This document shows, piece after piece, positions 44,190 through 53,670 of a stretch of 64,000 nt of DNA. Source of the DNA: Prorocentrum cordatum (lineage: Eukaryota > Sar > Dinophyceae > Prorocentrales > Prorocentraceae); NCBI GenBank assembly GCA_963575745.1, contig CAUYUJ010004780.1:989176-1053175 (forward strand). The letters run 5' to 3'. The notes below the pieces were generated by a model. It worked only from the letters and a program-made list of their open reading frames with translations. It ran no database searches and was not told the origin of the DNA. Position 1 is the first letter of the stretch. Every line of letters starts with the position of its first letter. The position numbers were made by a program, and so were the translations under genes.

Positions 44190-45653
44190 TTAAGAACCCC
44201 TTGGATGACCCAGCGCACCCAGAGAGGCCTCAAGCAACGCCCAGCGAGGCCCCAAGGTTTTTTTTTTTATAAAAACAATAAAAAAGGGGTCGCGAAGTGG
44301 CTCGCCATCCACGTCGCCGTCGTTCTCCGCCCGCTCCTTCTCCGCGAGCGCCGCGAACGACGGGCCCCCGCTGTCCAGCGCGTCCCGCCGCGCCTTCCTG
44401 CGCGCAGCGTGGTCGGGCTTCCAGGCGTGGACGTGCTCCCACCGCGTGAGCCCCGACGCCTCGGACACGCCCAGCCACTCGCACAGCAAGCCGAGGCACC
44501 TGCTTTTCGCCCTGTTGGTCCTCAAGGCTCGGCACCCTCGGGTCAGGAAGCACCCAGAGGCCTCGTTCTGGTGGGGCGCCACCAAGCACTGCGCCACCAT
44601 GGTCTGCGTGGTGGCGTAATAACGGATGATGCCGTTGCGGTGGCGAACCGTGATCGCAGCTGGTACTTTGGCGAGATGCTTCGGGCCGCCTGCGACACCT
44701 CCGCCAAGCGCTGCAGGTGGAGGTAGCGCCGCCGCCGCATGCGGCAGCTCTGGTGGCAGCGGCAATGCGGGCTCGACCAAGGCCATCGCAATCGCCCCGC
44801 TGATGTCGGCCGCAAGGCCGTCGTGCTCGCCGTCGACGCCGTCGCCTCCAGAAGCGTGGGCGTCGTCGCCCTCGTAACCGTCTGCGTCTCCATCCGAGTC
44901 CTCGGGGCCGCCGTCGTCGTCCTCAGACTCCGCGGCATCGGTCTCGCCCTCGTCAGGCTCGGACTGAGATTCGACGCCATCGCTCTTGCTCTCGGAAGAG
45001 CTGTCGGATGACGAACTCGACGAACTCGACGAGCCCGAACTGGAAGGCCCATCCGAGCCTGACCCAGAAGCGCCGATCGCGTCGCGACCGGCAAGCGCCG
45101 CAACCCCGCCCCTCGCCCTGCCACGCCCGCCGAGCCCGCGGCCTCGGCGCCCAGCGCCGCTCGTTCCTGCAGCGCGTCGCCGTCGGCGCACCTTGCGCGG
45201 CGGCGGGTCGACCTCGGGCGCCACGCAGCTGGTGTGCAGCTTCCATGGCTCCACGATGGCGACGTGCCTGGGCCTAGATACAAACTGCCAGAAACTGATT
45301 GTCATACCCAGCCCAGCCTCGAAGCTATTGATCATCTCCCACAGGGATCGCCAGAACAACTTCGGGTCCTCGACCCGAATCGGCGATGCACCCAAGACGT
45401 CGTCGCAATCCCTGGGCTGGTCCCTCTGAAGCTCAACCACCGTAAGCGAAAAAGGCTTCTGGAAATCAAACGCGATGCGAAAAAAACGATGGGTGATGCC
45501 ATCGCCACCGCCGCAATGCGGCACAATCGCCGCGGCGTCGCCCGCTGCGCCAGCAGCCTCAGCAGCCCGCGGGGGCGCGGCGAAGCTGAAGCGGAGCACG
45601 CCGTCGCCTCTGGCCAGAAGCGCCTTCATCGGAGCTCTTCCACTTGGTTGCAT
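44190..45653 (-). CDS. Ser/Asp-rich hypothetical protein
   Basis: ATG at 45653 (or 45629) opens a frame with an ordered N-terminal part (GDGVLRFSFAAPP ... FWRSLWEMINSFEAGLGMTI). Then come an Arg-rich patch (RKVRRRRR), a Ser run with acidic stretches, and an ordered C-terminal part (RHRNGIIRYYATTQTMVAQC ... GLLCEWLGVSEASGLTRWEH). A further upstream frame is poly-Glu microsatellite and is left out. The last 40 or so codons run through an A-rich patch and into a CCAAGAGG array, so the natural end may lie near 44280. No family recognised. The A-run just past the ordered region could be a poly(A) remnant of a retro-copy, but no SL relic was found upstream. Confidence 0.5.
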   Translation of the reverse strand: MQPSGRAPMKALLARGDGVLRFSFAAPPRAAEAAGAAGDAAAIVPHCGGGDGITHRFFRIAFDFQKPFSLTVVELQRDQPRDCDDVLGASPIRVEDPKLFWRSLWEMINSFEAGLGMTISFWQFVSRPRHVAIVEPWKLHTSCVAPEVDPPPRKVRRRRRAAGTSGAGRRGRGLGGRGRARGGVAALAGRDAIGASGSGSDGPSSSGSSSSSSSSSDSSSESKSDGVESQSEPDEGETDAAESEDDDGGPEDSDGDADGYEGDDAHASGGDGVDGEHDGLAADISGAIAMALVEPALPLPPELPHAAAALPPPAALGGGVAGGPKHLAKVPAAITVRHRNGIIRYYATTQTMVAQCLVAPHQNEASGCFLTRGCRALRTNRAKSRCLGLLCEWLGVSEASGLTRWEHVHAWKPDHAARRKARRDALDSGGPSFAALAEKERAENDGDVDGEPLRDPFFIVFIKKKTLGPRWALLEASLGALGHPRGS

Positions 45654-45739
45654 CACGTCGCCGCAAATGCATTGCGCCCAAGCCCATGGGCCCCGCAAGG
45701 GCCCTTCAAGGGTCTTCCGACGGCCCCGCAAGGGCCCTT

Positions 45740-45915
45740 CAAGGGCCCTCGCTCTTCCTCCTCCTCCTCCTCCTCCCTCCTCCTCCTTCTCCTCCTCCTC
45801 CTGACCCTCCTCCTCCTCCTCCTCCTCCTCCATCCTTTTTCCTCCTCCGCGCCCTCTCCTCCTCCTCCTCCTCCTCCTCCTCCTCCTCCTCCTCTTCCTC
45901 CTCCTTCTCCTCCTT
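45740..45915 (+). repeat. (TCC)n tract
   Basis: CTCCTCCTC runs with TTC and CCT interruptions. Just left, at 45680-45750, lies a 40-bp tandem pair containing GGCCCCGCAAGGGCCCTTCA. Confidence 0.85.
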
Positions 45916-46592
45916 CCAAGCGATCGGGGCCTCGATCAGGGCGCCTTCGAAGTACTGAGTGGCAGGCAAGGGGGCTGCAAACGCGGGGGGGGGGGAGGGG
46001 TGCTCGGGGTCAAGCCCCGTCGCCTCGCAACGAACATGTTCGGCAGATGCCGAAGGTCACCTCCGGCCCGCCCCCGCCACGGAGGAGGAGCAGGACGACG
46101 AAGAGGAAAAGGGGGAGGATTAGGAGCAGGAGGAGGAGGGGGGGGAGGAGGAGGAGGAGGAGGGCGACGACGAAGGAAGAGGAGTTGAACTAGAGAAGAC
46201 GGTTCAGCCCCCCCCCCACCCCCCCCCTCAGAACCCCACCGGACAAACCGATAGGCCTCAACCGGGCCCTTTCGAGGCGACGCGTGGGAGCCTAGGACAC
46301 CAAGAACACCGAATGCCAACGCTGCGACTTCAAACTAGGGGTGGGTGGCGAACCCTCCAGGCGATGCGTCACGTTCTCTGGTGCGTGCACCCCCCAACCA
46401 CCCCTGCGCGCTCTCCTCAAAGGGTCACCGAGTGGTCAGTGAAGCCCCCAGGGGCATCCTTCAAGGCCCCTGAGAGGCCTAGGGAGGGGCACCAAAGATA
46501 TCCGAAGGCTCGAGGGTCTCAGTCTACCCCCCCCCCCCAGGACGCATGCGAAGGCCATGGAGGTCCTTGAGGCCAGTGCTTCAAGGACTTCA
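45916..46592. other. No gene recognised
   Basis: Contains a GGAGGA patch at 46080-46170, poly-C runs near 46206-46230 and 46527, and weak GGCCC-type fragments at 46440-46600. Confidence 0.45.
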
Positions 46593-49500
46593 TCAGGCCC
46601 TCGTTGAGAAGATGGGGTCGGTAATATTACAATGGTGCAACCAATTGGTGCGCGCCGAGGCCTTCGCGCCCTTATCGGGGCACGCAGCGCGCAGGGCGGC
46701 GAACGCGGCCCTGATGTGCTTCTCGATCAGCAGCAGTCTGTCGCCGCCGTCCTCGTGGAAGCACGTCTCCGCCTCGTGGCAGCATCTGCGGGGAGTGGAA
46801 CAACGGCCCAAGGGAGGCGCGCTGGGCACCGTGAGCGTGCGATGCATGGCCACCCATGCCGAAGCCCGCTGCTGCACGGACTCACGACCATCGCCCTCCA
46901 ACGCGTTGGCGGCGTCCGACGTCACGGTGGACGCGCGCCTGCGGTATTTCAAAACCATGCCGGTGTCAACCTGAATCTCGATGTCGCCGACGGGGGCAGC
47001 GGCCCGATCCACGACGGAGAACATGTCGTTGTCCTGCTCATGGTTGGGCTGCCTGGACGCGGCGGCAGCCTCGCGCACCTCGCCAGCCACGCGGGCCTCG
47101 AGCGCGCCCTCCCTGCGGCGCCTGCGAATAGCCGCCGCCCGAGCAGCTGGCGAAGCCTGCAGGATCAGCGAGGGCACATCAGCGAACTGCGACTTCTGAG
47201 GTCGAGCATCGCCCGCCGACTCCCCTCGCTGGTCACAGATCGGCGCCGCGCCGAAAGATGGCGACATGCCGCCAGACGCCGAGGACGTTCTTGCCCTCCG
47301 ACGCCCGTCGAAACCGCGCTCGCCAGAAAGATGACGATCCCGTGCAATGGCAGCCAGGAGCCTGTACTGCTCAAGCTCCTCCCCGCTCAGCTTGGAATAC
47401 ATCTCTGACAACTCGATCGACGATGCTCCAGACACACTGGCACCGTTCATGTACGTAAACGCTCGCCACGTCCAATTCTGGAGGCTGTTGTGCCCACGCC
47501 GCGGGTCGCACACCAGGCGCTTCCGCTTCTGGGCAGGCCCTCTCTGAAGGTCAGGGCGCGGTGCTGCGAACACGTCGAAGTCACCCGCCATGTGCGACGT
47601 GAAATGAGCACTCACCTCCTCCACGGATTCAATGTGGGTCCAGACCCTGAAGCGCGCAGCCCTCTGGTTCACCGAATGCAACCTCTCCGCGTCGGCGGTG
47701 TCCGTGTCGGTCATGACAAGGACGCCCTTCAGCTCGCTCATGGCTTCTGCCGAATCCAATCGGCCCGCGTAGAAGCTGCAGAAATCCTCAGTGCACTCAT
47801 CCGGGAGGCAGCTCTTGGTCTCCCCAAGGACCTGCACAATACTTGGGTCCTTCAAGGAATATAGCAGCGGCAACGGCCAATTCCGATTGGCCCTGTGAAC
47901 GAGATGGTCCGCAACCCCGCCCATCCGTGCCAACATGCGGTACACTTTCAGCGCAGTCGCCTCCGTGCGGTCCTGCAACGGGTACCACGCTGCCACGTCG
48001 AATATGGCCAGGTACGCGCCGCTCAGCAACTCGATGGCGTTGGCATCCTCATGCGCAAGCCACGCTTCGTAAGTCCTGGGCTGCCCGAGGGACACTCTGT
48101 GCTGCTGAGCCTTCTCGAATGACGAACCGCTGGTAGCCAACTGCCTCGAGACGCACGCGTCCGCGCGCGTAGCCAGCACCGTGCCCAAGAACATGCCATC
48201 TTCGACGGCGCCGCTGAGCATCCACGCGCGGCTGCCAGCAACCCGCTTGTCCTGCTCCTCTTTGAACGCGTTCTCGTCGTCGGCGTCTGCTCCGCCCTCA
48301 GCGCCTGGGCCGCCGACCGAAGGCGCAGGCCGATCGTCACCGCCGCCGTCGCCTCCAGCAGCAGCCCCGCCGCCTCCAGCAGCAGCAGCAGCCCCAGGGC
48401 GGGCACCAGCGGCCCCGCGCGGCGCCTTGGGAGCCTTCCCAGGCATCGCGCGCAGGTACGATGCCTGAAAGATGCCATGAACAGCAGCTGGCACGCCAAC
48501 ACATCTGTGGCTCCGTGTCTGGTTGACCCAGTTGGCTCTGTTCAGAACGTCAATCCTGCCGAACAGCGCTGGGACGCCGTGCCGCCGCATCAAGAACAAC
48601 GTGTGCCGCGGCGATTCGCAACACCCTCTGCAGTAGTGCTCGATGACGCCGTGCTTACGGATGTCGCCATTGTACAGGCGGGACACCACCTCCCTGCGAT
48701 ACACAGTGGTCGGGTCATCGCTGTCGGAGCACAGCTTCCATATGGCATCGCGGTGCGCAGTGGCATCCGCTGGAGGCACACCCCGCTTGACCACGAGCTG
48801 TTCTCCATGGAGCAGCCTGGCATGGTGCCTCAATCCCAGGAGATGGTCCCCTGTCAACGACATCTGGCAGCGAACGAGGTTCGTGTCGAAAGGCCGAATC
48901 GTCTTGAGCGAATTCTCAGCGACCTTCTTTTTCTTGTGCGCACGGCACAGGAAAACAATCTGAGCTCGGAGAGGCATCGTCTCACGAAAGGCGCGTTCAG
49001 AGCGCAGGTTGCCGCTGGCAGCGTCGCAGCAGGCGACGTCGACCAGCCGGGGGAACCTCCGGTCCACCATGCGATCCCAAGGCGAATCCAGCTGGTCGCG
49101 CAACGCCGCGTGAACGACCTCTGCAGCGCTCCCTTCCAGCACGCTGAGACGCGTGGGCACGGTGCCGCACACGTGCAAGAACTGGCATGCATCACCATGC
49201 CGCCGACGCATCACGATGCCGAACTCGCCCTTCACGACGAAGATCTCGCGCGAACCGACGGCCCGCTCCTCGATGACGTCGTCGTCGTACACCATGGACG
49301 CAGTGGTGCCGAGCCTCATGCGCGCCCCGTCGTACTTCCGCTTCCTGAAGAAGACCAAGGGTGTAACGACGGGCGCGGTCTCGTCACGAGACCTAGTCGC
49401 AGCAAGAACTCGGCTCACGAGCGAGACGACTTGCGTCTGGGCAGCGGCAAAGGCAGCGTGGGCCGCGGCGTAGACGCACTCCCTGAAGTGGCCACGCGCA

Positions 49501-49883
49501 ATGCCGAGGCGGTCCGCCATCGCCGTGGCCGACGACAGCGTGACGATGCCATCGTCGGCATAGCGTTTCTCCACCAGCACCCGCGTCAGGCTGGCCAGCG
49601 AGCCCTGCAGCGGCTCCGCGCCGACGCCGCCAGCAGGTGCAACCACCAGCGCCGCCGCTGGCTGGGCCAGCACTGGCGCCGACTCCAGCGGCACGAGAGC
49701 CTGGGCATCGCCCTGCTCAGGGCTCGGACCTCTGCCAGGGCTCTCGGCGAGCCAGTCCTCCCCCTGTTCAGCGGGCGGCTCGCCCTGCGCCGCGTCGCCG
49801 TCCTCCAGGTCACCAGCTGGAGTTGGGATGCTCGGCGCACTCCATTCTTCCTCGCTGAGGAAGTCCTCCGAAGGCGAAGCCAT
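46593..49883 (-). CDS. Intronless 1096-aa hypothetical protein (probable retrogene)
   Basis: ATG at 49883 (MASPSEDFLSEEEW) is chosen because a 22-nt spliced-leader relic ends 26 nt upstream; the frame also stays open without an ATG beyond it. The first 80 aa are acidic and disordered. Near residues 283-320, VACCDAASGNLRSERAF then VFLCRAHKKKK gives an Asp followed by a Cys-x2-His pair, a pattern that recalls transposase-like catalytic cores, but I cannot complete a DDE triad. Another Cys/His cluster is HYCRGCC...H. A Gly/Ala linker interrupts the middle. The C-terminal third has SEMYSKLSGEELEQYRLLA and Arg-rich helices (AAAIRRRRREG). Function unknown; a domesticated or active transposase-related protein is possible. 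Absence of introns in an intron-rich lineage fits a cDNA origin. Confidence 0.65.
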   Translation of the reverse strand: MASPSEDFLSEEEWSAPSIPTPAGDLEDGDAAQGEPPAEQGEDWLAESPGRGPSPEQGDAQALVPLESAPVLAQPAAALVVAPAGGVGAEPLQGSLASLTRVLVEKRYADDGIVTLSSATAMADRLGIARGHFRECVYAAAHAAFAAAQTQVVSLVSRVLAATRSRDETAPVVTPLVFFRKRKYDGARMRLGTTASMVYDDDVIEERAVGSREIFVVKGEFGIVMRRRHGDACQFLHVCGTVPTRLSVLEGSAAEVVHAALRDQLDSPWDRMVDRRFPRLVDVACCDAASGNLRSERAFRETMPLRAQIVFLCRAHKKKKVAENSLKTIRPFDTNLVRCQMSLTGDHLLGLRHHARLLHGEQLVVKRGVPPADATAHRDAIWKLCSDSDDPTTVYRREVVSRLYNGDIRKHGVIEHYCRGCCESPRHTLFLMRRHGVPALFGRIDVLNRANWVNQTRSHRCVGVPAAVHGIFQASYLRAMPGKAPKAPRGAAGARPGAAAAAGGGGAAAGGDGGGDDRPAPSVGGPGAEGGADADDENAFKEEQDKRVAGSRAWMLSGAVEDGMFLGTVLATRADACVSRQLATSGSSFEKAQQHRVSLGQPRTYEAWLAHEDANAIELLSGAYLAIFDVAAWYPLQDRTEATALKVYRMLARMGGVADHLVHRANRNWPLPLLYSLKDPSIVQVLGETKSCLPDECTEDFCSFYAGRLDSAEAMSELKGVLVMTDTDTADAERLHSVNQRAARFRVWTHIESVEEVSAHFTSHMAGDFDVFAAPRPDLQRGPAQKRKRLVCDPRRGHNSLQNWTWRAFTYMNGASVSGASSIELSEMYSKLSGEELEQYRLLAAIARDRHLSGERGFDGRRRARTSSASGGMSPSFGAAPICDQRGESAGDARPQKSQFADVPSLILQASPAARAAAIRRRRREGALEARVAGEVREAAAASRQPNHEQDNDMFSVVDRAAAPVGDIEIQVDTGMVLKYRRRASTVTSDAANALEGDGRESVQQRASAWVAMHRTLTVPSAPPLGRCSTPRRCCHEAETCFHEDGGDRLLLIEKHIRAAFAALRAACPDKGAKASARTNWLHHCNITDPIFSTRA

Positions 49884-49909
49884 CGCGGGGAACCCCAAAC
49901 CGAAACAGG

Positions 49910-49931
49910 TTTGAGCCAAAACGGTTACGAC
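49910..49931 (-). other. Spliced-leader relic
   Basis: Read on minus, CGTAACCGTTTTGGCTCAA is the core of a 22-nt match to the dinoflagellate SL at 17 of 22 positions; four of the five differences are transitions. The ATG of the 1096-aa ORF starts 26 nt downstream. Confidence 0.7.
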
Positions 49932-50094
49932 ATGTTTACATTTTGCAGAACAGCTGGTGCATCGCAATTTCGGCACATCCTCTCACGCATTCCGTCACCC
50001 TCTTGGAAGGCACCTTGCGGGCGCTGCGTGGGGGCCCCTTGCAGTGACCTGAGAACCCGCTGAAGCGGCCATCAGCAGGGCCCATTGCAAACAC

Positions 50095-50260
50095 ATGTCT
50101 GGGGACTCAGTTGGGGGGGTCCCACTCGAGTTCACGCTGGGGAGGTCCCACTCAGTTGGGGGGGACTCAGTTGGGGGGGTCCCACTCATTTGGGGGGGGG
50201 ACACTCGGGTTCACGTTGAGGGGGGACTCAGTTGGGGGGTCCCACTCAGTTGGCTATGCC
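50095..50260 (+). repeat. GGACTCAGTTGGGGGGGTCCC minisatellite
   Basis: Units of GACTCAGTTGGGGGGGTCCC and CACTCGAGTTCACGCTGGGG, about 16-40 bp, five to six copies. GGGACC/GGTCCC pairs make each unit self-complementary. Confidence 0.8.
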
Positions 50261-50497
50261 AATTGTTTCGCCAACCGCCACCCCCTCCAGTAGGAGGAAA
50301 GGACAAGCCCACTTTCTCGGAATACGAAATACCTCTCCCCGTCCTCTCCCAACAAACAAAAATGAGCATCACCTTTTCCAGGACCCCCCGAGCGGTCCAT
50401 CAGACCCCCTACTCCGAAAGGCTGCGCCCGACGAGAGCGCCATCAGACCCCCATCTCGAAAAGGACGCCGCTGAGGGCATCAAAACCCATCAAACGC

Positions 50498-51541
50498 TCA
50501 AGACAGAGTAGGCTGCCATGAAAGTCTCAAGCATATGGGACAGTTCACTGGGAAACATCTTCCGTGGGACAGGGCCTGCGCTGGCTGGCAAATCCTCCAC
50601 TGTCTCAGGCATTCGGCGTGATACAGGTGGCCGCATGGTACCAGGGCTTCCGCGAAACCTAGGATGTCTTCGCTGCAGATCATGCATCGAGGGGTTCCTA
50701 CCTCCCAGCCCCAGGGAGGAACTTCCACGGCGCCCATGCTTTCCGGAGGGAGCCTGACACTGTCTCCGGGAGGGTGGCTGAGTTGGGATAAGCCGTCCCC
50801 CAGGCTCTCGATGAGGGCTCTGGCGGACATGCTGGCGTCGAGGTGTGTCAGACTAGCTCCTTCACTGAGGTGGGATATGAGGGCCTGGATTTGTGAGTTG
50901 CTGAGGTCGGAGTATGGAGCTAGATCGGCATCCGGGAAGTCCCTCCGAAGGCAGGCCACGAGGTCTTCCGGCGTGTGCATCTCATTCCTGGTCATCCAGC
51001 GGTAGAGAACGTCGTAGGGTCGGGAGTCCAGGGCCCGCACAGTCAGCACTGGCTTGAGGAGGGGGAAGTAGTGTGGGGCCAGGCAGAGCCACAGGGCTCT
51101 AGAGATCCAGGGATCCGGTTGTCGATCTACCCTGTGTTCCAAGAGCATGCTTTGTGCGAGGCACTGCGCCTGGTCCCCATTGACAGAGGTCCTTTCTCCG
51201 GGGGCCGGCATGGCACCTCTGCCTGCCTCCTCTTCATCCCGCTGCCTGGCGTCGAGAGTGCGCATGAGTCTGTCCAGGAGCCCTTCTCTGGTACTGCCAG
51301 CTGGTAACCTGCCCTGGGGAGTAGCGACGCTTGCACGGTTGAGCATCTGTCTTATATCCGCGTGCCATGGCGTGGTTGTGCTTGCGGCTTCCACAGTTTC
51401 GGTTTCTACTCCAGGGCGTGGTCTGCCCTCGCTCGCGGGCCCGCTGTTCCTTGTGTTTGACCTCGGTCCGGTACTGGCCATTTGCGCCCGAGCCCTCGCT
51501 CCAGCCTCCACCGCCTGCCGATCTCCAGACAGGATGGCAGT
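50498..51541 (-). CDS. RING-H2 finger protein (part downstream of in-frame TAG)
   Basis: The C-terminus has a complete C3H2C3 RING: CMIC, then C-G-H-L-Y-H-A-E-C, then CPIC, with spacing C-x2-C-x13-C-x-H-x2-H-x2-C-x22-C-x2-C. Such fingers usually bind an E2 enzyme and act in ubiquitin transfer. The middle (RPYDVLYRWMTRNEMHTPED) is helical and unrecognised. An own ATG at 51481 would give 327 aa. However, the frame is open back to a single TAG (51544-51542) and continues in the same frame into the 668-codon ORF above, so both may be one protein of about 1016 aa with a nonsense or read-through codon. Confidence 0.65.
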   Translation of the reverse strand, partial: TAILSGDRQAVEAGARARAQMASTGPRSNTRNSGPASEGRPRPGVETETVEAASTTTPWHADIRQMLNRASVATPQGRLPAGSTREGLLDRLMRTLDARQRDEEEAGRGAMPAPGERTSVNGDQAQCLAQSMLLEHRVDRQPDPWISRALWLCLAPHYFPLLKPVLTVRALDSRPYDVLYRWMTRNEMHTPEDLVACLRRDFPDADLAPYSDLSNSQIQALISHLSEGASLTHLDASMSARALIESLGDGLSQLSHPPGDSVRLPPESMGAVEVPPWGWEVGTPRCMICSEDILGFAEALVPCGHLYHAECLRQWRICQPAQALSHGRCFPVNCPICLRLSWQPTLS

Positions 51542-53548
51542 CTAAAGGAAGCCGCTTGCATCCAGGTGCAGCATCATTCGCTCCTGGAGCTGGGGTGCGA
51601 TGTAGCCGCCTACCTCGGGGGCCTCGAGCGAGGCACCAGCTGCCCTGGACGCCATGTCTGCTTCGGATGCGAGCGCTAACTGGGCATCCCTGTGGGAGCT
51701 GGCGCCTCGTGTTCTCCACCAGGCTGCTGCATGTTCGATAATAGCGGTGCTGAGGTTGCTGCTCCTGAAGGCTAGTTCGAGGACATTTCGACCTCTGTTG
51801 GTGGCTGTGCCCCAAATCAAGGGGACCAGGATACTGCTCCAACGCATGCCAGGGGTGACGGAATTGCTTGCGACCCTCGCCCTGATTCTCCTCACCTCCT
51901 CGATGAATGCGTCTCGCTGCAAACGTTCCGCCTGAGAAAGCCCCTCCTCCAGGACTGGGGGGGGGTCTTTGGGGGGGCCTGGCAACTTCCCCTTCCAAAC
52001 CCGCATGGCTGCCCCTGCCGCTGCGGGGGTTGTCCACGCCCATGGGGGCGTGCCCTTCGGTAGGACGCCCAGAACGCTCTTGGTCCTGCCCCCTGTTGTC
52101 TGCCTCCAGGCGTCTGATGACGGCGTCCGTGACGAGGTTTCCCAGGGGGTACCCTGCCCCATTAGGGGATGCATTGGGCGCCAGTCGGCGCGCGCGGCTG
52201 CTTGCAGCGCCCTTCTCATTACTTCTGCTGTTTCAGAGTAGGGGCTATCTCTATTGTGCCACCAGCGTCTGCTGAGATCGGTGTGATCACGTGCGTCGCT
52301 TATAGCGCGGTCAAGGTGGTCCCCGCCGATGGTGTATCTTAACCAGCAGAGGTCGTCCAGGTGCACCCGAGTGTTCGGTCCAATGGGAACGGATGTAGTT
52401 GTTCTGCTGGGTAGTGGGGGCCTCCGGTATGTTTGTGGGTGAGTGTCTGTGCCGCCGTGGTAGAGAGAGGGAGGGAACCACCCGTTGAGCCGACCGTGGG
52501 GGTGGGACCTGATGACGTGCCGAATTTCCTGGCAGGCGTTTAAGGCCCAGGAGCCTGGCGCTGAGCAAAGTAAAGCCAGCGAGATCGACGCTGTGCGGAG
52601 TTGCCAATCGCTTCCGACCTCTTGGAGGCCTCCTGAGTCTTCGTATGACCAGATTTCAGGTAGGCCTGCAGCGTGGGCCACCATATGCCTCCAGGCTCCC
52701 AGGAGTTCACCCACAAGCCACGTTGGGGTGAAGTCGGAGGGGCCAGGCGGTGTGGGGGAGTACAGGTGCTCGGCGATTGGGGCGTATCGCATGCCCGCTT
52801 TGACGAGCTGAATCAACAGAGTCCCGCCTAGGAGGTCGAGGGCGTCCCTGTTGGGTGGCTGGCCAAGATCTGCTCCTGGGTGACTCTGAGGTGAGGCGTC
52901 TGCTCGCGGCTCCTCTGGGTTGTAACTCCAGGGGATGGCCAGCCTGTGGCAAGTGATGCAGGTTCGTCCTGTGGGATCTCGGAGCATCCAGGTGCCACAA
53001 AAATTACATCTCTCTCCTGGGCAGAAAAAATCCCGCAGCCGTAGTCTGTAGGCTGTGGTGGACCATGGCCAATCGTCGTCGCAACTGTCGCTCCCTTGGA
53101 TGGGGACTCCAGGGGTGCCCGCGGCGCTGGCGGGTATTCCCGAGAGGGCGGCCTCTACCCATGGGACTGGGCCTCTACCTGCTCGTCGTCTCGAGTGCAC
53201 GTCACTTCCCGTACGCTCGAGGTTCCCTCTCGTGATGGCCCACTGCCTGACGTCCCCGTGGTCCGGAAAGTGGACTATGTTTTGCCTGCGCTCGTGAATC
53301 AGGACTCGGTGGGCGCAACCCATGACCTCGTTATCCATGGGGTCCTGCGTCCCGTCTGCTCGGTTGGGACCACCGATGTGCAGAGGGGCAGAGTCCTCAG
53401 GGGATTTGGTGGGCATGAGCATCCTATCTGTGTCATATCCGTTCGGGGGCTCCATTCCTATGTCGCAGTAGTGTGCAGCTGCGGCCATGGCAACGTACTC
53501 GAGCCGTGCTAGTTGCCTCTCAGTCACTGAGGGGCTGGCTGCGTCCAT
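51542..53548 (-). CDS. Zinc-cluster hypothetical protein, N-terminal partner of the RING ORF
   Basis: ATG at 53548 (MDAASPSVTERQLARL), 668 aa to a TAG. A cysteine cluster at residues 176-200 (CPGERCNFCG ... CITC) could bind zinc. The rest is Trp-, Arg- and Pro-rich with ordered segments such as VHLDDLCWLRYTIGGDHLDR and WRPMHPLMG. Near the C-terminus ERLQRDAFIEEVRRIRARVA is a likely helix. No family recognised. It is followed in frame by the RING-H2 part. Upstream, the decayed coding region at 53.7-57.0 kb and its SL relic lie on the same strand, so this may be the 3' half of one long retro-copied transcript. Confidence 0.55.
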   Translation of the reverse strand: MDAASPSVTERQLARLEYVAMAAAAHYCDIGMEPPNGYDTDRMLMPTKSPEDSAPLHIGGPNRADGTQDPMDNEVMGCAHRVLIHERRQNIVHFPDHGDVRQWAITRGNLERTGSDVHSRRRAGRGPVPWVEAALSGIPASAAGTPGVPIQGSDSCDDDWPWSTTAYRLRLRDFFCPGERCNFCGTWMLRDPTGRTCITCHRLAIPWSYNPEEPRADASPQSHPGADLGQPPNRDALDLLGGTLLIQLVKAGMRYAPIAEHLYSPTPPGPSDFTPTWLVGELLGAWRHMVAHAAGLPEIWSYEDSGGLQEVGSDWQLRTASISLALLCSAPGSWALNACQEIRHVIRSHPHGRLNGWFPPSLYHGGTDTHPQTYRRPPLPSRTTTSVPIGPNTRVHLDDLCWLRYTIGGDHLDRAISDARDHTDLSRRWWHNRDSPYSETAEVMRRALQAAARADWRPMHPLMGQGTPWETSSRTPSSDAWRQTTGGRTKSVLGVLPKGTPPWAWTTPAAAGAAMRVWKGKLPGPPKDPPPVLEEGLSQAERLQRDAFIEEVRRIRARVASNSVTPGMRWSSILVPLIWGTATNRGRNVLELAFRSSNLSTAIIEHAAAWWRTRGASSHRDAQLALASEADMASRAAGASLEAPEVGGYIAPQLQERMMLHLDASGFL

Positions 53549-53670
53549 TCTTTCACTCCTTACACTGGGATCATGAGTGATGCTCGCAAAGCGGAAGGCG
53601 AGGACCTGGACAGGGTCCGGTTGAACGCCTCCCAGACGCCCTTCATAGTCTCCTCCAGTGATGGACCATA

